This document shows positions 1 through 8,449 of a stretch of 64,000 nucleotides of DNA, in pieces. The first letter of the stretch is position 1. Each line of letters begins with the position of its first letter. The DNA is from CAVVEQ01 sp963804865. Its GTDB lineage: Bacteria; Chloroflexota; Anaerolineae; Anaerolineales; Anaerolineaceae. Location: contig CAWDSH010000042.1 in assembly GCA_963804865.1 (NCBI GenBank), forward strand, positions 496,001 through 560,000, in the 5' to 3' direction. The position numbers and the translations under genes are program-made. Below the pieces are notes generated by a model. That model was not told the DNA's origin, did not search any database, and saw nothing but the letters and a program-made list of their open reading frames with translations.

Positions 1-1387
1 GATCCGATAAGGAAAGGATCTCATCCAGGTCTTCGGAGATGAGCAGTACCCCGGCACCTGATTTACGCTGCTCGATCAGTTTCTTGCGGACGTATTCAGT
101 AGCCCCCACGTCCAAACCGCGGGTCGGCTGGGAGGCAACGACCAGCCTGGGGTGGGACGCGAGCGCCCGGGCGAGGATCAACTTTTGCATATTGCCGCCC
201 GAAAGCTTGCGAGCTTGATCAAGCGGATCGGCTTTGATCTGATACTCCTCGATCAATTTCTCCGCATTCTCCTTGATCTTTTTCCTGTCGAGCAATCCGT
301 GCTGAAGATAGTTTTCCAGGGTTTCGAGGGCCAGGTTTTCTGCCACGCTCATCTCCCCAATGATCCCCGATTGGCGATCTTCCGGGATGCGGCCCACACC
401 AGCCTTTGAAATGGCTGCCGGTTCCCAACCGGTGATATCGGCATCCGCCAGCATTACACGACCGGATGACGGTTTGAGCATCCCTGAAATGACATTGGCC
501 AGCTCGGACTGGCCGTTGCCTGATACGCCCGCGATCCCCAGTATCTCACTTTCGCATACTTCAAAGGAAATTTCTTTAAGAGCACGCAATCCCTTTTTAT
601 CCAGCGCGGTGATTCTTTCCACTTCCAGCAAGGGTTTGCCACCGCAACCTTCAAGATTGCTTCTAACACCAAAGGTTTCCCGGCCGACCATCATGCGGGC
701 TAAGGCGCGCTCACCGGTATCTTTTTTATTAACGGTTCCGATGCATTTTCCGTCCCGAAGTACCGTGATCCGATCTGAGATCTCCATGACCTCATTGAGC
801 TTATGACTGATGAAGATGATCGATAGGCCTTGTGAGCTTAATTTAATTAATGTATTAAAAAGCGCATCCACTTCCTGCGGCACAAGGACAGCAGTTGGCT
901 CATCCATGATGAGCACATCCACATTCCGGTAAAGTGCTTTCAGGATCTCAACACGCTGCTTTTCGCCAACCGACAGGTGACGTACGAGCGCCGTTGCATT
1001 AATATCGATCCCAAATTTCCTGGATGCATCCGTAACCTTTTTTTCGATCTCCGCGGGTATGATGGACATTCCCGGGTTATACCCAAGCACCACGTTTTCT
1101 GCGACGGTCAGCGTTGGAACGAGGGTGAAGTGCTGTGAAACCATGCCCACACCCATGGAGATTGCATCCTTTGGGGATGAAATCCTGACTTTCGTATCCT
1201 TAATGGAAATCTCCCCCTCATCCGGGTGGTAAAGGCCATAGAGAATTCGCATCAGGGTGGTTTTCCCGGCGCCATTTTCCCCCAAGAGAGCATGCACTTC
1301 CCCTTTTTGTAAATCGAAATCAATCTGGTTGTTGGCAATGACGGGACCAAATCTCTTGGTGATATTGCGCATCTGAACAGCGAGCAT
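1..1387 (-). CDS. ABC transporter ATP-binding protein, nucleoside/sugar (BMP-linked) type, C-terminus cut by window edge
   Basis: ATPase of an ABC importer of the ribose/nucleoside (RbsA/YufO-like) class, two ATPase domains in one chain. Translating from the ATG at 1387 (MLAVQMRNITKRFG) gives Walker A GENGAGKTT near residue 36, signature LSVGEKQR, Walker B VLIMDEPTA, and then a second domain with GVSGNGQSE in place of a strict Walker A, a second signature LSGGNMQK and a final LLISEDLDEI. About 462 codons are present; the last few dozen lie beyond base 1. The degenerate second Walker A is normal for this family. It is the last visible gene of an operon behind the BMP lipoprotein gene; the permeases should follow off the left edge. 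The substrate is inferred from neighbours to be a nucleoside or N-heterocycle, not shown. Confidence 0.93.
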   Translation of the reverse strand, partial: MLAVQMRNITKRFGPVIANNQIDFDLQKGEVHALLGENGAGKTTLMRILYGLYHPDEGEISIKDTKVRISSPKDAISMGVGMVSQHFTLVPTLTVAENVVLGYNPGMSIIPAEIEKKVTDASRKFGIDINATALVRHLSVGEKQRVEILKALYRNVDVLIMDEPTAVLVPQEVDALFNTLIKLSSQGLSIIFISHKLNEVMEISDRITVLRDGKCIGTVNKKDTGERALARMMVGRETFGVRSNLEGCGGKPLLEVERITALDKKGLRALKEISFEVCESEILGIAGVSGNGQSELANVISGMLKPSSGRVMLADADITGWEPAAISKAGVGRIPEDRQSGIIGEMSVAENLALETLENYLQHGLLDRKKIKENAEKLIEEYQIKADPLDQARKLSGGNMQKLILARALASHPRLVVASQPTRGLDVGATEYVRKKLIEQRKSGAGVLLISEDLDEILSLSD

Positions 1388-1458
1388 TAAATGCCTCAAT
1401 AATGTAAATACGAATATAAGAATAGTGCAATCGAAAATGATCGCAATGATTTCAATTT

Positions 1459-1488
1459 GGCTCCTGTAAGTTTCTTTTTACAGGAGCC
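1459..1488 (-). promoter_or_regulatory. Intercistronic hairpin between binding-protein and ATPase genes
   Basis: An 11-bp perfect inverted repeat (GGCTCCTGTAA / TTACAGGAGCC) with an 8-nt loop sits just past the binding-protein stop codon. It is not followed by a U-tract on the minus strand, so it is more likely a 3'-end stabiliser or weak attenuator that lets the binding protein be made in excess over the ATPase than a full terminator. The role is inferred. Confidence 0.55.
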
Positions 1489-1508
1489 AGTGATTACCAA
1501 AGTACTCT

Positions 1509-2522
1509 TTAATTAACCGGTAATGGCTGCGCCTCGTCGATATCGACGCGGAATAAACCTGCCTTGATCTGCTCCAGGGTGTCATTGACCAATTTCATGA
1601 TCTCTGCCGGGACCTTGGCATCGTTGCCATGAAAATCAGCCAGGCTGGCGCCACCCTTGCCCATCATGGAGAAATCCTTCAGGTCCTGGGCAGCGTAGGT
1701 GCCGCCAGCGACCTGGTTGATGACATAATCCACGGTTGGGTCCATATTCCAGACCGGGCCGGTGAGCACGTTCTCAGGAGCCAGGGAATTCTGATCGCTC
1801 ATGTTGCCGAATGCCCAGAGGTCTTTTTCGGCTGCAACTTCGATGACCCCGAAGCGTTCCGCATAGAGTACATCCGCACCTGCATCCACCTGGGCGAGCG
1901 CTGCTTCTTTGGCTGTTGCCGGGTTGAACCATTCATTGATGAACGTCACCAGCACTTTGACTTCCGGATTGGTCTTTTTTGCGCCAGCGATGAAGGCGTT
2001 CACCAGCCGGTTCACTTCCGGAACTGGTACACCACCAACTACACCGATTACATTGGACTTGGTCATGCCGCCCGCGATCAACCCACTCAGGTATGCCGGT
2101 TCATGGATCCAGTTGTCGAAAACAGATACGTTGGGCTCGGAAGGACCGAAACCGGAACCGAAGACGAATGCCACTTCCGGATATTGCGCGGCAACACGAC
2201 GGACGGCTTCTTCATTGCCAAAAGCATCTCCAAAAATGACATCCGGTTTCTCCTGCTCGCAAACTTCCGCTAGGATGCGTTCCATATCCCCTTCATAACC
2301 AATGGCATCGTCGTAGGAATATTCGATCTTGCCCGCATCTTGCGCTTTTAGGAGGGCTGAATGGATCACGCCATCCCAGGGTTCTTCGATTTGAGTGGCA
2401 AAAGCGCCATAAACCTTGACCTTGCCGGTTTCCTCTGTTGTTGGACCAGTCGTTTTGGCGCAAGCAGCTATTAATCCCATAATCATTAAACCTACAACAA
2501 CGATCTTCATGATCTTTTTCAT
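1509..2522 (-). CDS. BMP family ABC transporter substrate-binding lipoprotein
   Basis: Extracytoplasmic binding protein of the basic membrane protein (BMP/PnrA) family, 337 aa, which in characterised members binds nucleosides or related heterocycles. A signal peptide with lipobox LIAAC (Cys21) anchors the mature protein to the membrane. Family features include the VIFGDAFGNEEAVRRVA and GLIAGGMTKSNVIGVVGG segments of the two lobes. The start has a strong ribosome-binding site (GAGGAGAGG). It lies between a xanthine-dehydrogenase-like gene and the matching ATPase gene, so it probably feeds the substrate of that oxidase and of the amidohydrolase. Confidence 0.93.
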   Translation of the reverse strand: MKKIMKIVVVGLMIMGLIAACAKTTGPTTEETGKVKVYGAFATQIEEPWDGVIHSALLKAQDAGKIEYSYDDAIGYEGDMERILAEVCEQEKPDVIFGDAFGNEEAVRRVAAQYPEVAFVFGSGFGPSEPNVSVFDNWIHEPAYLSGLIAGGMTKSNVIGVVGGVPVPEVNRLVNAFIAGAKKTNPEVKVLVTFINEWFNPATAKEAALAQVDAGADVLYAERFGVIEVAAEKDLWAFGNMSDQNSLAPENVLTGPVWNMDPTVDYVINQVAGGTYAAQDLKDFSMMGKGGASLADFHGNDAKVPAEIMKLVNDTLEQIKAGLFRVDIDEAQPLPVN

Positions 2523-2600
2523 GTTAACCTCTCCTCACCTGAATAATAGATTTTTTTCTATCCCTTTTTGTCCGGAATTTCCAAACCTTTCGATATTGCA

Positions 2601-2609
2601 CCTCCTTTC
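2601..2609 (-). promoter_or_regulatory. Orphan Shine-Dalgarno-like element GAAAGGAGG
   Basis: A perfect GAAAGGAGG lies in the 103-nt gap ahead of the BMP gene but has no ATG/GTG/TTG at a usable distance that opens a sizeable frame. The BMP gene has its own ribosome-binding site about 80 nt further on. The string equals the STAB-SD mRNA stabiliser described for Bacillus cry3A. A similar role here is a guess. Confidence 0.3.
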
Positions 2610-2625
2610 AATTGGTTGGTGTATG

Positions 2626-5406
2626 TTATTTGTTTAGTAGTGCCGCCTTGACCTTTTCAGGATCTGCCGGCAGATGTTTGATCCTGACTCCTGTGGCATG
2701 ATAAATGGCATTCAGAATAGCCGGGGCGGTGGCAAGCGAGGGAGCTTCGGCGAAACCCTTTACTCCTTCAGGTCCATCGGGGTGCGGGACTTCAACAATG
2801 ACCGGGATGATCTCGGGCACCATATCCGCGGATGGCAGGCGGCATTTACCGAGCGTATTGGTGATGTTGATCCCATTTTCGACCAGGTAGTGTTCGGATA
2901 GGGCAAATCCCAGCCCCATGACCACACCGCCCTGGATCTGTCCCACGATGGCGTCACGATTGAGCACCTTGCCAACATCGTTGGCGGAAATGACCTTTAG
3001 TACCTTGACTTCACCGGTGGCTTCGTCCACTTCGACGATCGCCACCTGGGTGTTGTAGGCATAACAGTAATGAGTTACCATGGACTTGAAGTTGGCAGTG
3101 CCAAACTCGCTGGGCTTTCCCACTTCGTGCATTTGAATGGTTTGCTGGGGCACATAAGTCTTTTCGACCACGAATTTCTTTCCCAGGGTCTTCAACTCCA
3201 CGCTTTCCCCGGACTCGGGATCGATCACTTTATCTCCCTGGAGCTTCAGCTTCTCGGGAGGGACTCCCAGATGATCAGCCGCCCTTGATTTAACTTCATC
3301 GTTCAGAGCCTGGCAGGCCATCACCAGAGCTTTACCTGTGAGGAAAGTCTGGCGGGAAGCCGTGGTGGGTCCTGTTGGGGGAGTCAGGGCTGTATCCGGA
3401 CCGTAAATTTCGATCCTTTCCGCAGGTACTTGAAGCTCATTCATCGCCAGCTTGATCAAGCCAACCCGCGCTCCCTGGCCGTATTCATGCTGGCTATGAC
3501 GAATGAATACATCTCCATTGGTATTCAATTCCACGATCGCTCCAGCACTTTCAGGGATACCGTGACCAAATCCGATATTTTTAACCGCCGAGGCAACGCC
3601 AATCCCGATCTTCCTTCCGGGAGAAGGATTTGGTATTTCAACTTTTTTAAATGCGTCCCATGCTGCCTGGATGGTCTCTTTGATCGATACGACGCCGGGT
3701 GTCAAAATGTGATCCGAGGCGGTTGGCAAGCCCACGTCCAGACCATTGATCAGGCGGAATTCGAATGGATCGATACCCAGTTTCTCCGCCATGGCATCCA
3801 TGTTCTGCTCCAACGCAGCCGCGATCTGGTTGACACCAAAACCGCGCATCGCCCCGGAGGGCACATTATTGGTGTACCAGGATTCCCCGAAGACTTTCAG
3901 ATTAGGGATGTAATAAGGACCTGCACTGAACACGACCGTATTTTCCAGGATGTCCAGACCCAGGGAACAATAAATGCCGGTATCCAGCAGTATCTTTGCC
4001 TGCAGGGCAAGCACGTGACCGCTGGCATCCGCACCTGTCTTGAAATGCATTTTTGCTGGATGACGCTTAACATGCACGCGGAGCGATTCCTCGCGCGTAA
4101 GGACCATTTTCACCGGTCGTTTTGTTTTGATCGCGCCCAGGGCGAGATATTGTTGGAGGATCATGTCCTCCTTGGCACCGAAAGCGCCACCAATCGGGTT
4201 TTGAATGACGCGGATCTTTTCCACGGGCATGGCGAGGATCTCGGAGAGCTGGGTGCGGTCATCGAAAACCGTTTGGGAACCGATGCGGATTTCTATACCA
4301 CCATCATTGGTGAGGAATCCCATCCCCGATTCAGGCTCCAAGAAACCATGCTCGATGGCGGGGGTGGAATAATCGTCTTCGACGATGACCTTGCTCTTGG
4401 CGAAAGCTGTTTCAACATCACCGCGCTCGATGGCAACTTTATGGAGCAAGTTCCCTTTTTCATGGAGCTTCGGAGCATCTGGTTTCGCAGCGTCCTCGGG
4501 TGAAAAAACGCCAGGAAGGACTTCATAGTCCACCTTGATCTTCTTGAGCGCTTCATCCGCAATTTCAACCGATTCAGCATAAACAGCCGCCAGTGAATCC
4601 CCGATGTATCGCACTCGGTCTGAGGCAATGGCAGGCTGATCGCGAATGACGATACCGCACTGGTTCTTTCCGGGGATGTCTTTCGCGGTGACCACAGCGA
4701 CCACGCCAGGCATGGCTTCGGCTTCCGAAGTATCAATGTTAATGATCCTGGCGTGAGGGTGCGCGGACCAAAGGATCCTGCCATGCACCATGTTCTCAAC
4801 GAACATGTCATCGCCATAGCGGGTCTTGGCTGTTACCGCATCGCGCGAAACCGAATATCTTTGAGAATGATTGATCTCTTCACCTTCGGTGGATTTACTC
4901 TTTATCTCTCCGGAGGCTATCCTTTTGCCTGCCATTTGAATCGCTTCGATGATCTTGATGTAACCGGTACAGCGGCAGGTATTCTTGTTCTTTGCCAGGT
5001 GACTCTTGACCTCATCGGTTGAGGGGGTAGGATTTTCAGCCAGCAGCGCCTTGGCTGACATGATCATGCCAGGGGTGCAGAATCCGCACTGGACTGCGCC
5101 GGAGTCAATGAATGCCTGCTGGATGGGGTGAAGTGCACCGGATTGTGCAAGATTTTCAATGGTTTCGATCTGTGTGCCGTTGACCCTTGCCATTTTGACG
5201 ATGCAGGAACGGGAAGCTTTTCCGTTCATGATCACGGTGCAGGCACCGCAATGACCGGTTGAGCAACCATTTTTAGTACCCGTCATGCGCAAATCATCGC
5301 GCAGGAAACGCAGCAAAGTCTTGGTCTCGGGAACTGTGGCTGTTATGTCCTTCCCGTTCAATTTGAAGGCGACATGGATGGGTTTGGAGGGCATGGAATC
5401 GGTCAT
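2626..5406 (-). CDS. Xanthine-dehydrogenase-family molybdenum hydroxylase, fused 2Fe-2S and molybdopterin subunits
   Basis: 926-aa molybdenum hydroxylase that should oxidise an aldehyde or N-heterocycle (xanthine-like) with water as oxygen donor. Residues 1-150 form the two-cluster iron-sulfur module: Cys48, Cys53, Cys56, Cys68 for the plant-type cluster and Cys107, Cys110, Cys144, Cys146 for the second. From about residue 185 comes the molybdopterin-binding part, with GGAFGAKED, AMRGFGVNQ, GGVVMGLG and a C-terminal KGFAEAPSLATAPAI segment carrying the probable catalytic Glu. No FAD subunit is fused or adjacent, as in the E. coli XdhD architecture. The gene starts 11 nt after the amidohydrolase stop, so the two are co-transcribed. 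Exact substrate unknown. Confidence 0.93.
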   Translation of the reverse strand: MTDSMPSKPIHVAFKLNGKDITATVPETKTLLRFLRDDLRMTGTKNGCSTGHCGACTVIMNGKASRSCIVKMARVNGTQIETIENLAQSGALHPIQQAFIDSGAVQCGFCTPGMIMSAKALLAENPTPSTDEVKSHLAKNKNTCRCTGYIKIIEAIQMAGKRIASGEIKSKSTEGEEINHSQRYSVSRDAVTAKTRYGDDMFVENMVHGRILWSAHPHARIINIDTSEAEAMPGVVAVVTAKDIPGKNQCGIVIRDQPAIASDRVRYIGDSLAAVYAESVEIADEALKKIKVDYEVLPGVFSPEDAAKPDAPKLHEKGNLLHKVAIERGDVETAFAKSKVIVEDDYSTPAIEHGFLEPESGMGFLTNDGGIEIRIGSQTVFDDRTQLSEILAMPVEKIRVIQNPIGGAFGAKEDMILQQYLALGAIKTKRPVKMVLTREESLRVHVKRHPAKMHFKTGADASGHVLALQAKILLDTGIYCSLGLDILENTVVFSAGPYYIPNLKVFGESWYTNNVPSGAMRGFGVNQIAAALEQNMDAMAEKLGIDPFEFRLINGLDVGLPTASDHILTPGVVSIKETIQAAWDAFKKVEIPNPSPGRKIGIGVASAVKNIGFGHGIPESAGAIVELNTNGDVFIRHSQHEYGQGARVGLIKLAMNELQVPAERIEIYGPDTALTPPTGPTTASRQTFLTGKALVMACQALNDEVKSRAADHLGVPPEKLKLQGDKVIDPESGESVELKTLGKKFVVEKTYVPQQTIQMHEVGKPSEFGTANFKSMVTHYCYAYNTQVAIVEVDEATGEVKVLKVISANDVGKVLNRDAIVGQIQGGVVMGLGFALSEHYLVENGINITNTLGKCRLPSADMVPEIIPVIVEVPHPDGPEGVKGFAEAPSLATAPAILNAIYHATGVRIKHLPADPEKVKAALLNK

Positions 5407-5417
5407 GACGAATTCCC

Positions 5418-6656
5418 TTATTCCGGAAATGCGATGGAGCTCATTTTTTCCTTGTCTATCAATTTGCCGTGGCTGATGACATAAGCTGGAGCTTCATGGA
5501 AACGAAACGCTTCAAGCACATTGGGCTGGTTTAATACGACCAAGTTGGCAGTGGTACCGACTTTCAATCCATAATCCTTGACATTGATACACCTGGCAGC
5601 ATTGAGGGTGACCATGTCGTAGAGCGTCTCCATATCGGATGCGGTGGTAAACCACAAGAGATGGGATGCCAGGAAAGCTACCTCCAGCATGTTGTTGCGA
5701 CCATAGGGATAATAAGCATCGGAGATATCATCCTGCCCGAGGCAGACGAGGTTGCCGTTCTCAAGCAGCTCGCGGACGCGCAAATGCAGCGGTCCGGTCT
5801 GCGGATCGGTGACCACCCCCATGCCGGCTTTTTTCAACAGGGCAGAGAGCTTCATGAGGTACGGGGTGGCATAGAGAGCCATCGCCCGGGCATGGTGAGC
5901 CAGTGAACGACCCGTCCAGCCAGTGCGGATGGTCTCGAGCGCCATGGCTTCGATGGAGCGCAGTCCGGGATCCCCGGCATCGTCCACCAGCATGGACACA
6001 TCCTTGTCATATTTCTTTGCCAGCTCAAAGATGACCCGCACGTGCTCTTTGATATCGTCATCGGTGTATTCGATCCAGGGGATACCGCCGGCGACATCAG
6101 CGCCAAGCTTCATCGCCTGGTCCATTAATGCGGTTGCCCCAGGTTCGCGGACAACGCCATCCTGGGCAAACGCCACCACCTGGATATCGACGATGCCTTT
6201 GAATTCATCGCGAACCTTGATCAGCGAATTGACCCCTACCATTTTCGCTTTTGAATCGACATCCGCAAAAGCGCGGATGTGCGTGTTGCCATAAACTGCT
6301 GCCTGGGCAACCGCTTTTCGCACGTTTGGCACGATCCAGGATTCATCGTATTTATCCTTCACCCTGGCAGCCAGCTCAATGGCATTCATGGCTTTACCCA
6401 TGTCAGCCCCGTGATAGTCCTTCAATGCTTCCTCGTCCATCATCATGAGCGTATAGACTTTGCAGAGATGGAGATGGGTATTGACAAACGACTCAGTGAC
6501 TAACTTCTTTTTTGCATCGATCTCGATCACACCGGATTTACCGGCTTTTTCTGCTACTTCAACTATTTTTCCACCGTCAATGGCAATATCAAAATACTTG
6601 CCAGGCTGATGACGTAATGCAGCCTGCCTGATAAGGATTTCATATTTCTCCGCCAT
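5418..6656 (-). CDS. Cytosine-deaminase-like amidohydrolase with altered metal site
   Basis: 412-aa TIM-barrel amidohydrolase closest in motif layout to cytosine deaminase. The start at 6656 (MAEKYEIL) is chosen because GAGGAG lies 5 nt upstream; a longer reading frame to 6749 exists but has no such site. Visible active-site positions: His61-x-His63, Gln165 (AFAQDG), His255 (LAHHARA), Asp309 (LGQDD). The segment equivalent to the family's HxDE reads L223-V-D-D226, so one metal-ligand His is Leu and the catalytic Glu is Asp. It is first in the operon with the molybdenum hydroxylase and BMP transporter, fitting ring-nitrogen catabolism. Deaminase activity is therefore not certain. Confidence 0.85.
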   Translation of the reverse strand: MAEKYEILIRQAALRHQPGKYFDIAIDGGKIVEVAEKAGKSGVIEIDAKKKLVTESFVNTHLHLCKVYTLMMMDEEALKDYHGADMGKAMNAIELAARVKDKYDESWIVPNVRKAVAQAAVYGNTHIRAFADVDSKAKMVGVNSLIKVRDEFKGIVDIQVVAFAQDGVVREPGATALMDQAMKLGADVAGGIPWIEYTDDDIKEHVRVIFELAKKYDKDVSMLVDDAGDPGLRSIEAMALETIRTGWTGRSLAHHARAMALYATPYLMKLSALLKKAGMGVVTDPQTGPLHLRVRELLENGNLVCLGQDDISDAYYPYGRNNMLEVAFLASHLLWFTTASDMETLYDMVTLNAARCINVKDYGLKVGTTANLVVLNQPNVLEAFRFHEAPAYVISHGKLIDKEKMSSIAFPE

Positions 6657-6717
6657 ATCGAACTCCTCAGTATTCAGTTGGATTTGTTTGATCAAAAAAA
6701 ATGGAAATACACTAATC

Positions 6718-6745
6718 ATTATAAAGAAATTCTTACAAGATGCAA
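6718..6745 (-). promoter_or_regulatory. Promoter of the amidohydrolase-oxidase-transporter operon
   Basis: On the minus strand TTGCAT, a 16-bp spacer and a perfect TATAAT precede the amidohydrolase start by about 60 nt. Sigma-A/70 type by sequence; not tested. Confidence 0.6.
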
Positions 6746-6855
6746 CCATTGGATGGATTTTTAAAGCCCAATATCTTGAAGTTATGAAATCGGACTATAC
6801 AAGTGGGAATATAAAATGTAAAATTAATCAAGACTTGCCATAAGGGGTGTCACGA

Positions 6856-7374
6856 ATGCGCACATTTATCATCCTTGCCGCTCATGGATCTCCCCCCGCC
6901 GACTTTCCTCAACGGGAAATGGGGGAACTTTTTATGCTTCATGCCCGCAAGGATGCAACCCATGATCTACCTGCGGCATCCAAAGAAAAGTATATGTCTC
7001 TTGAGAAAAAGATGAGGGAATGGAAACGTACCCCACAAAACGATCCATTTTTCGCTGCCTGCCTGGAGATGGCTGCCAACCTCGAAAAAGAAACATTGCT
7101 CCCCGTTTTTGTAGGATTCAACGAATTCTGTTCCCCCAGCATCCGACAGGCAATTGAAAATGTAATCGAGCAGGGAGCGGAGAAGGTTCTTGTCATTTCA
7201 GCGATGATGACACGCGGTGGCGAACACTCGGAAAAGGAAATCCCAAACACGATCATGGAACTTGAAAAGGAATATCCTCAGGTAAAATTGGTGTACGCAT
7301 ACCCATTCCTTTCCAAGGATATCGCCCGTTTCCTGGCGAGCCAGGTAAGGAAATTTGATCCCCAAGGAGAATAA
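6856..7374 (+). CDS. CbiX-like sirohydrochlorin chelatase family protein
   Basis: 172-aa protein of the CbiX/SirB class II chelatase superfamily, which inserts Co or Fe into sirohydrochlorin. An N-terminal AAHGS motif supplies the metal-binding His, and the MMTRGGEHSEKEIP segment the second conserved His region. The ATG at 6856 is preferred over the GTG at 6847 because AAGGGG is correctly spaced from it. No other tetrapyrrole genes are nearby, and there is an unusual insert (about residues 20-60) rich in charged residues, so the real substrate is uncertain. Confidence 0.8.
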   Translation: MRTFIILAAHGSPPADFPQREMGELFMLHARKDATHDLPAASKEKYMSLEKKMREWKRTPQNDPFFAACLEMAANLEKETLLPVFVGFNEFCSPSIRQAIENVIEQGAEKVLVISAMMTRGGEHSEKEIPNTIMELEKEYPQVKLVYAYPFLSKDIARFLASQVRKFDPQGE

Positions 7375-7375
7375 G

Positions 7376-7672
7376 ATGGCGTCTCTGGAAGTTCAAAAAC
7401 CATTCGACGGAAAATCTCAATCCGATATCTTTGATGCTGGACTCGAGGTGCTCCGCGAGGCGGGATGTGAGATCATAAAATCGCGGCCGATCGCTTACCT
7501 TATCGTTTCAAAATATAAAGAAGGCGGCAGGATCGGTGATCTAAATTTGATGGTGCATTTTGGCATGCCGCCCCAGGTCTCACTCACTCTCGGCGGCGAC
7601 TCCTTCTCGGCGAAAGAGCTGCAAGCGATTGCAGATCGCATCTTCAAGGATCTTGAAACAAAATTAAAGTGA
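7376..7672 (+). CDS. Small conserved-looking protein of unknown function
   Basis: 98-aa soluble protein, not recognised. It starts 1 nt after the chelatase-like stop with AAGGAG upstream, so the two are an operon. It has no signal peptide or membrane segment. The pattern of alternating strands and a C-terminal helix (AKELQAIADRIFKDLETKLK region) suggests a compact alpha/beta fold. Coupling suggests a shared role with the chelatase homologue. Confidence 0.75.
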   Translation: MASLEVQKPFDGKSQSDIFDAGLEVLREAGCEIIKSRPIAYLIVSKYKEGGRIGDLNLMVHFGMPPQVSLTLGGDSFSAKELQAIADRIFKDLETKLK

Positions 7673-7689
7673 AAACATATTTAGCACCC

Positions 7690-7724
7690 ACCCGCTGTCA
7701 CTTTTGGCAGCGGGTTTTCGTTTT
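7690..7724 (+). terminator. Rho-independent terminator
   Basis: 11-bp stem (7690-7700 with 7705-7715, one G-U pair) closed by a CTTT tetraloop and followed by TTTCGTTTT. It ends the chelatase operon. Confidence 0.88.
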
Positions 7725-7822
7725 ATATGATATCTCTAGCTTGATGATGTTTATGGAATTCATTGAAATCACCATTGACGCCAAATCCATATTACATAGG
7801 TCCTGTTTATCTTGTGGCTCAG

Positions 7823-7839
7823 ATCACTATTAGAGTGAT
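7823..7839. promoter_or_regulatory. Short palindrome ahead of the LRR gene
   Basis: ATCACT-N5-AGTGAT perfect inverted repeat 36 nt before the LRR gene start. Could be an operator or a small hairpin; no promoter elements are clear beside it. Confidence 0.25.
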
Positions 7840-7875
7840 TTCCGACAGTAAAAAGCCACATGGTAGAATTGCTCA

Positions 7876-8394
7876 ATGACTGAGGATACAGTTGGAACGT
7901 TTTCTTCAATCCTGCCCGTGCAGGTATTGATCAGAGCGAACAAGGATGATGCCTGGCAGGAATTTGATCGCGGTCCAGGGATATTTCACCTCCCCCCGGG
8001 TCATGAGGTTGGACTGCGCATCCGAAATAGTGACGATGATGATCTTTTCCAATTGATCGCTGAATGGCGGGATTGTGACGCACTGGTATTCATGAACTTA
8101 TCGGAGAACCGCAAGATCACGGATGACGGTGTGGAGAAATTGCGTTTCCTGAATAAATTGCGGGAAGTAAATCTGAGCTCCTGTGATATCACCAACGAAG
8201 CCATTCCATTTCTTAAACCTTTATCAAATTTGGAGAAATTAGATCTAACCTATTGCCATCGGATCACGGATGCCGGGATGAAAGCCATTTCGGACTTAAA
8301 ACGCTTGACATACCTCGATCTCCAGGGCTGCCCGCGGATCTCACGGGGTGGACTGGCGCGCATCCGGAGAGCAGGTTTGAACGTCCATCGTTGA
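7876..8394 (+). CDS. Leucine-rich repeat protein
   Basis: 172-aa protein without signal peptide. Residues about 60-172 carry four to five leucine-rich repeats of the cysteine-containing (AMN1/F-box-like) subtype, with recurrent LxxLxxLxLxxC-x-xITDxG spacing (NLSSCDITNEAI, DLTYCHRITDAGM, DLQGCPRISRGGL). The N-terminal 60 residues are unassigned. Likely a protein-binding module; partner unknown. No clear ribosome-binding site precedes the ATG. Confidence 0.82.
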   Translation: MTEDTVGTFSSILPVQVLIRANKDDAWQEFDRGPGIFHLPPGHEVGLRIRNSDDDDLFQLIAEWRDCDALVFMNLSENRKITDDGVEKLRFLNKLREVNLSSCDITNEAIPFLKPLSNLEKLDLTYCHRITDAGMKAISDLKRLTYLDLQGCPRISRGGLARIRRAGLNVHR

Positions 8395-8449
8395 TAGCGC
8401 CCACATAAAACAAATATTCCCGGGATATGTTGAATAAAGGATTTGTGAA

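Noticed and set aside
1629..2273. 214-codon plus-strand frame opposite the BMP lipoprotein gene
   Set aside because: Antisense shadow of a well-supported gene; no ribosome-binding site or motif.
3430..4503. 357-codon open frame on the plus strand opposite the xanthine-dehydrogenase-type gene
   Set aside because: Lies entirely antisense to a protein with clear cofactor motifs; low-complexity, His/Arg-rich product with no start signal.
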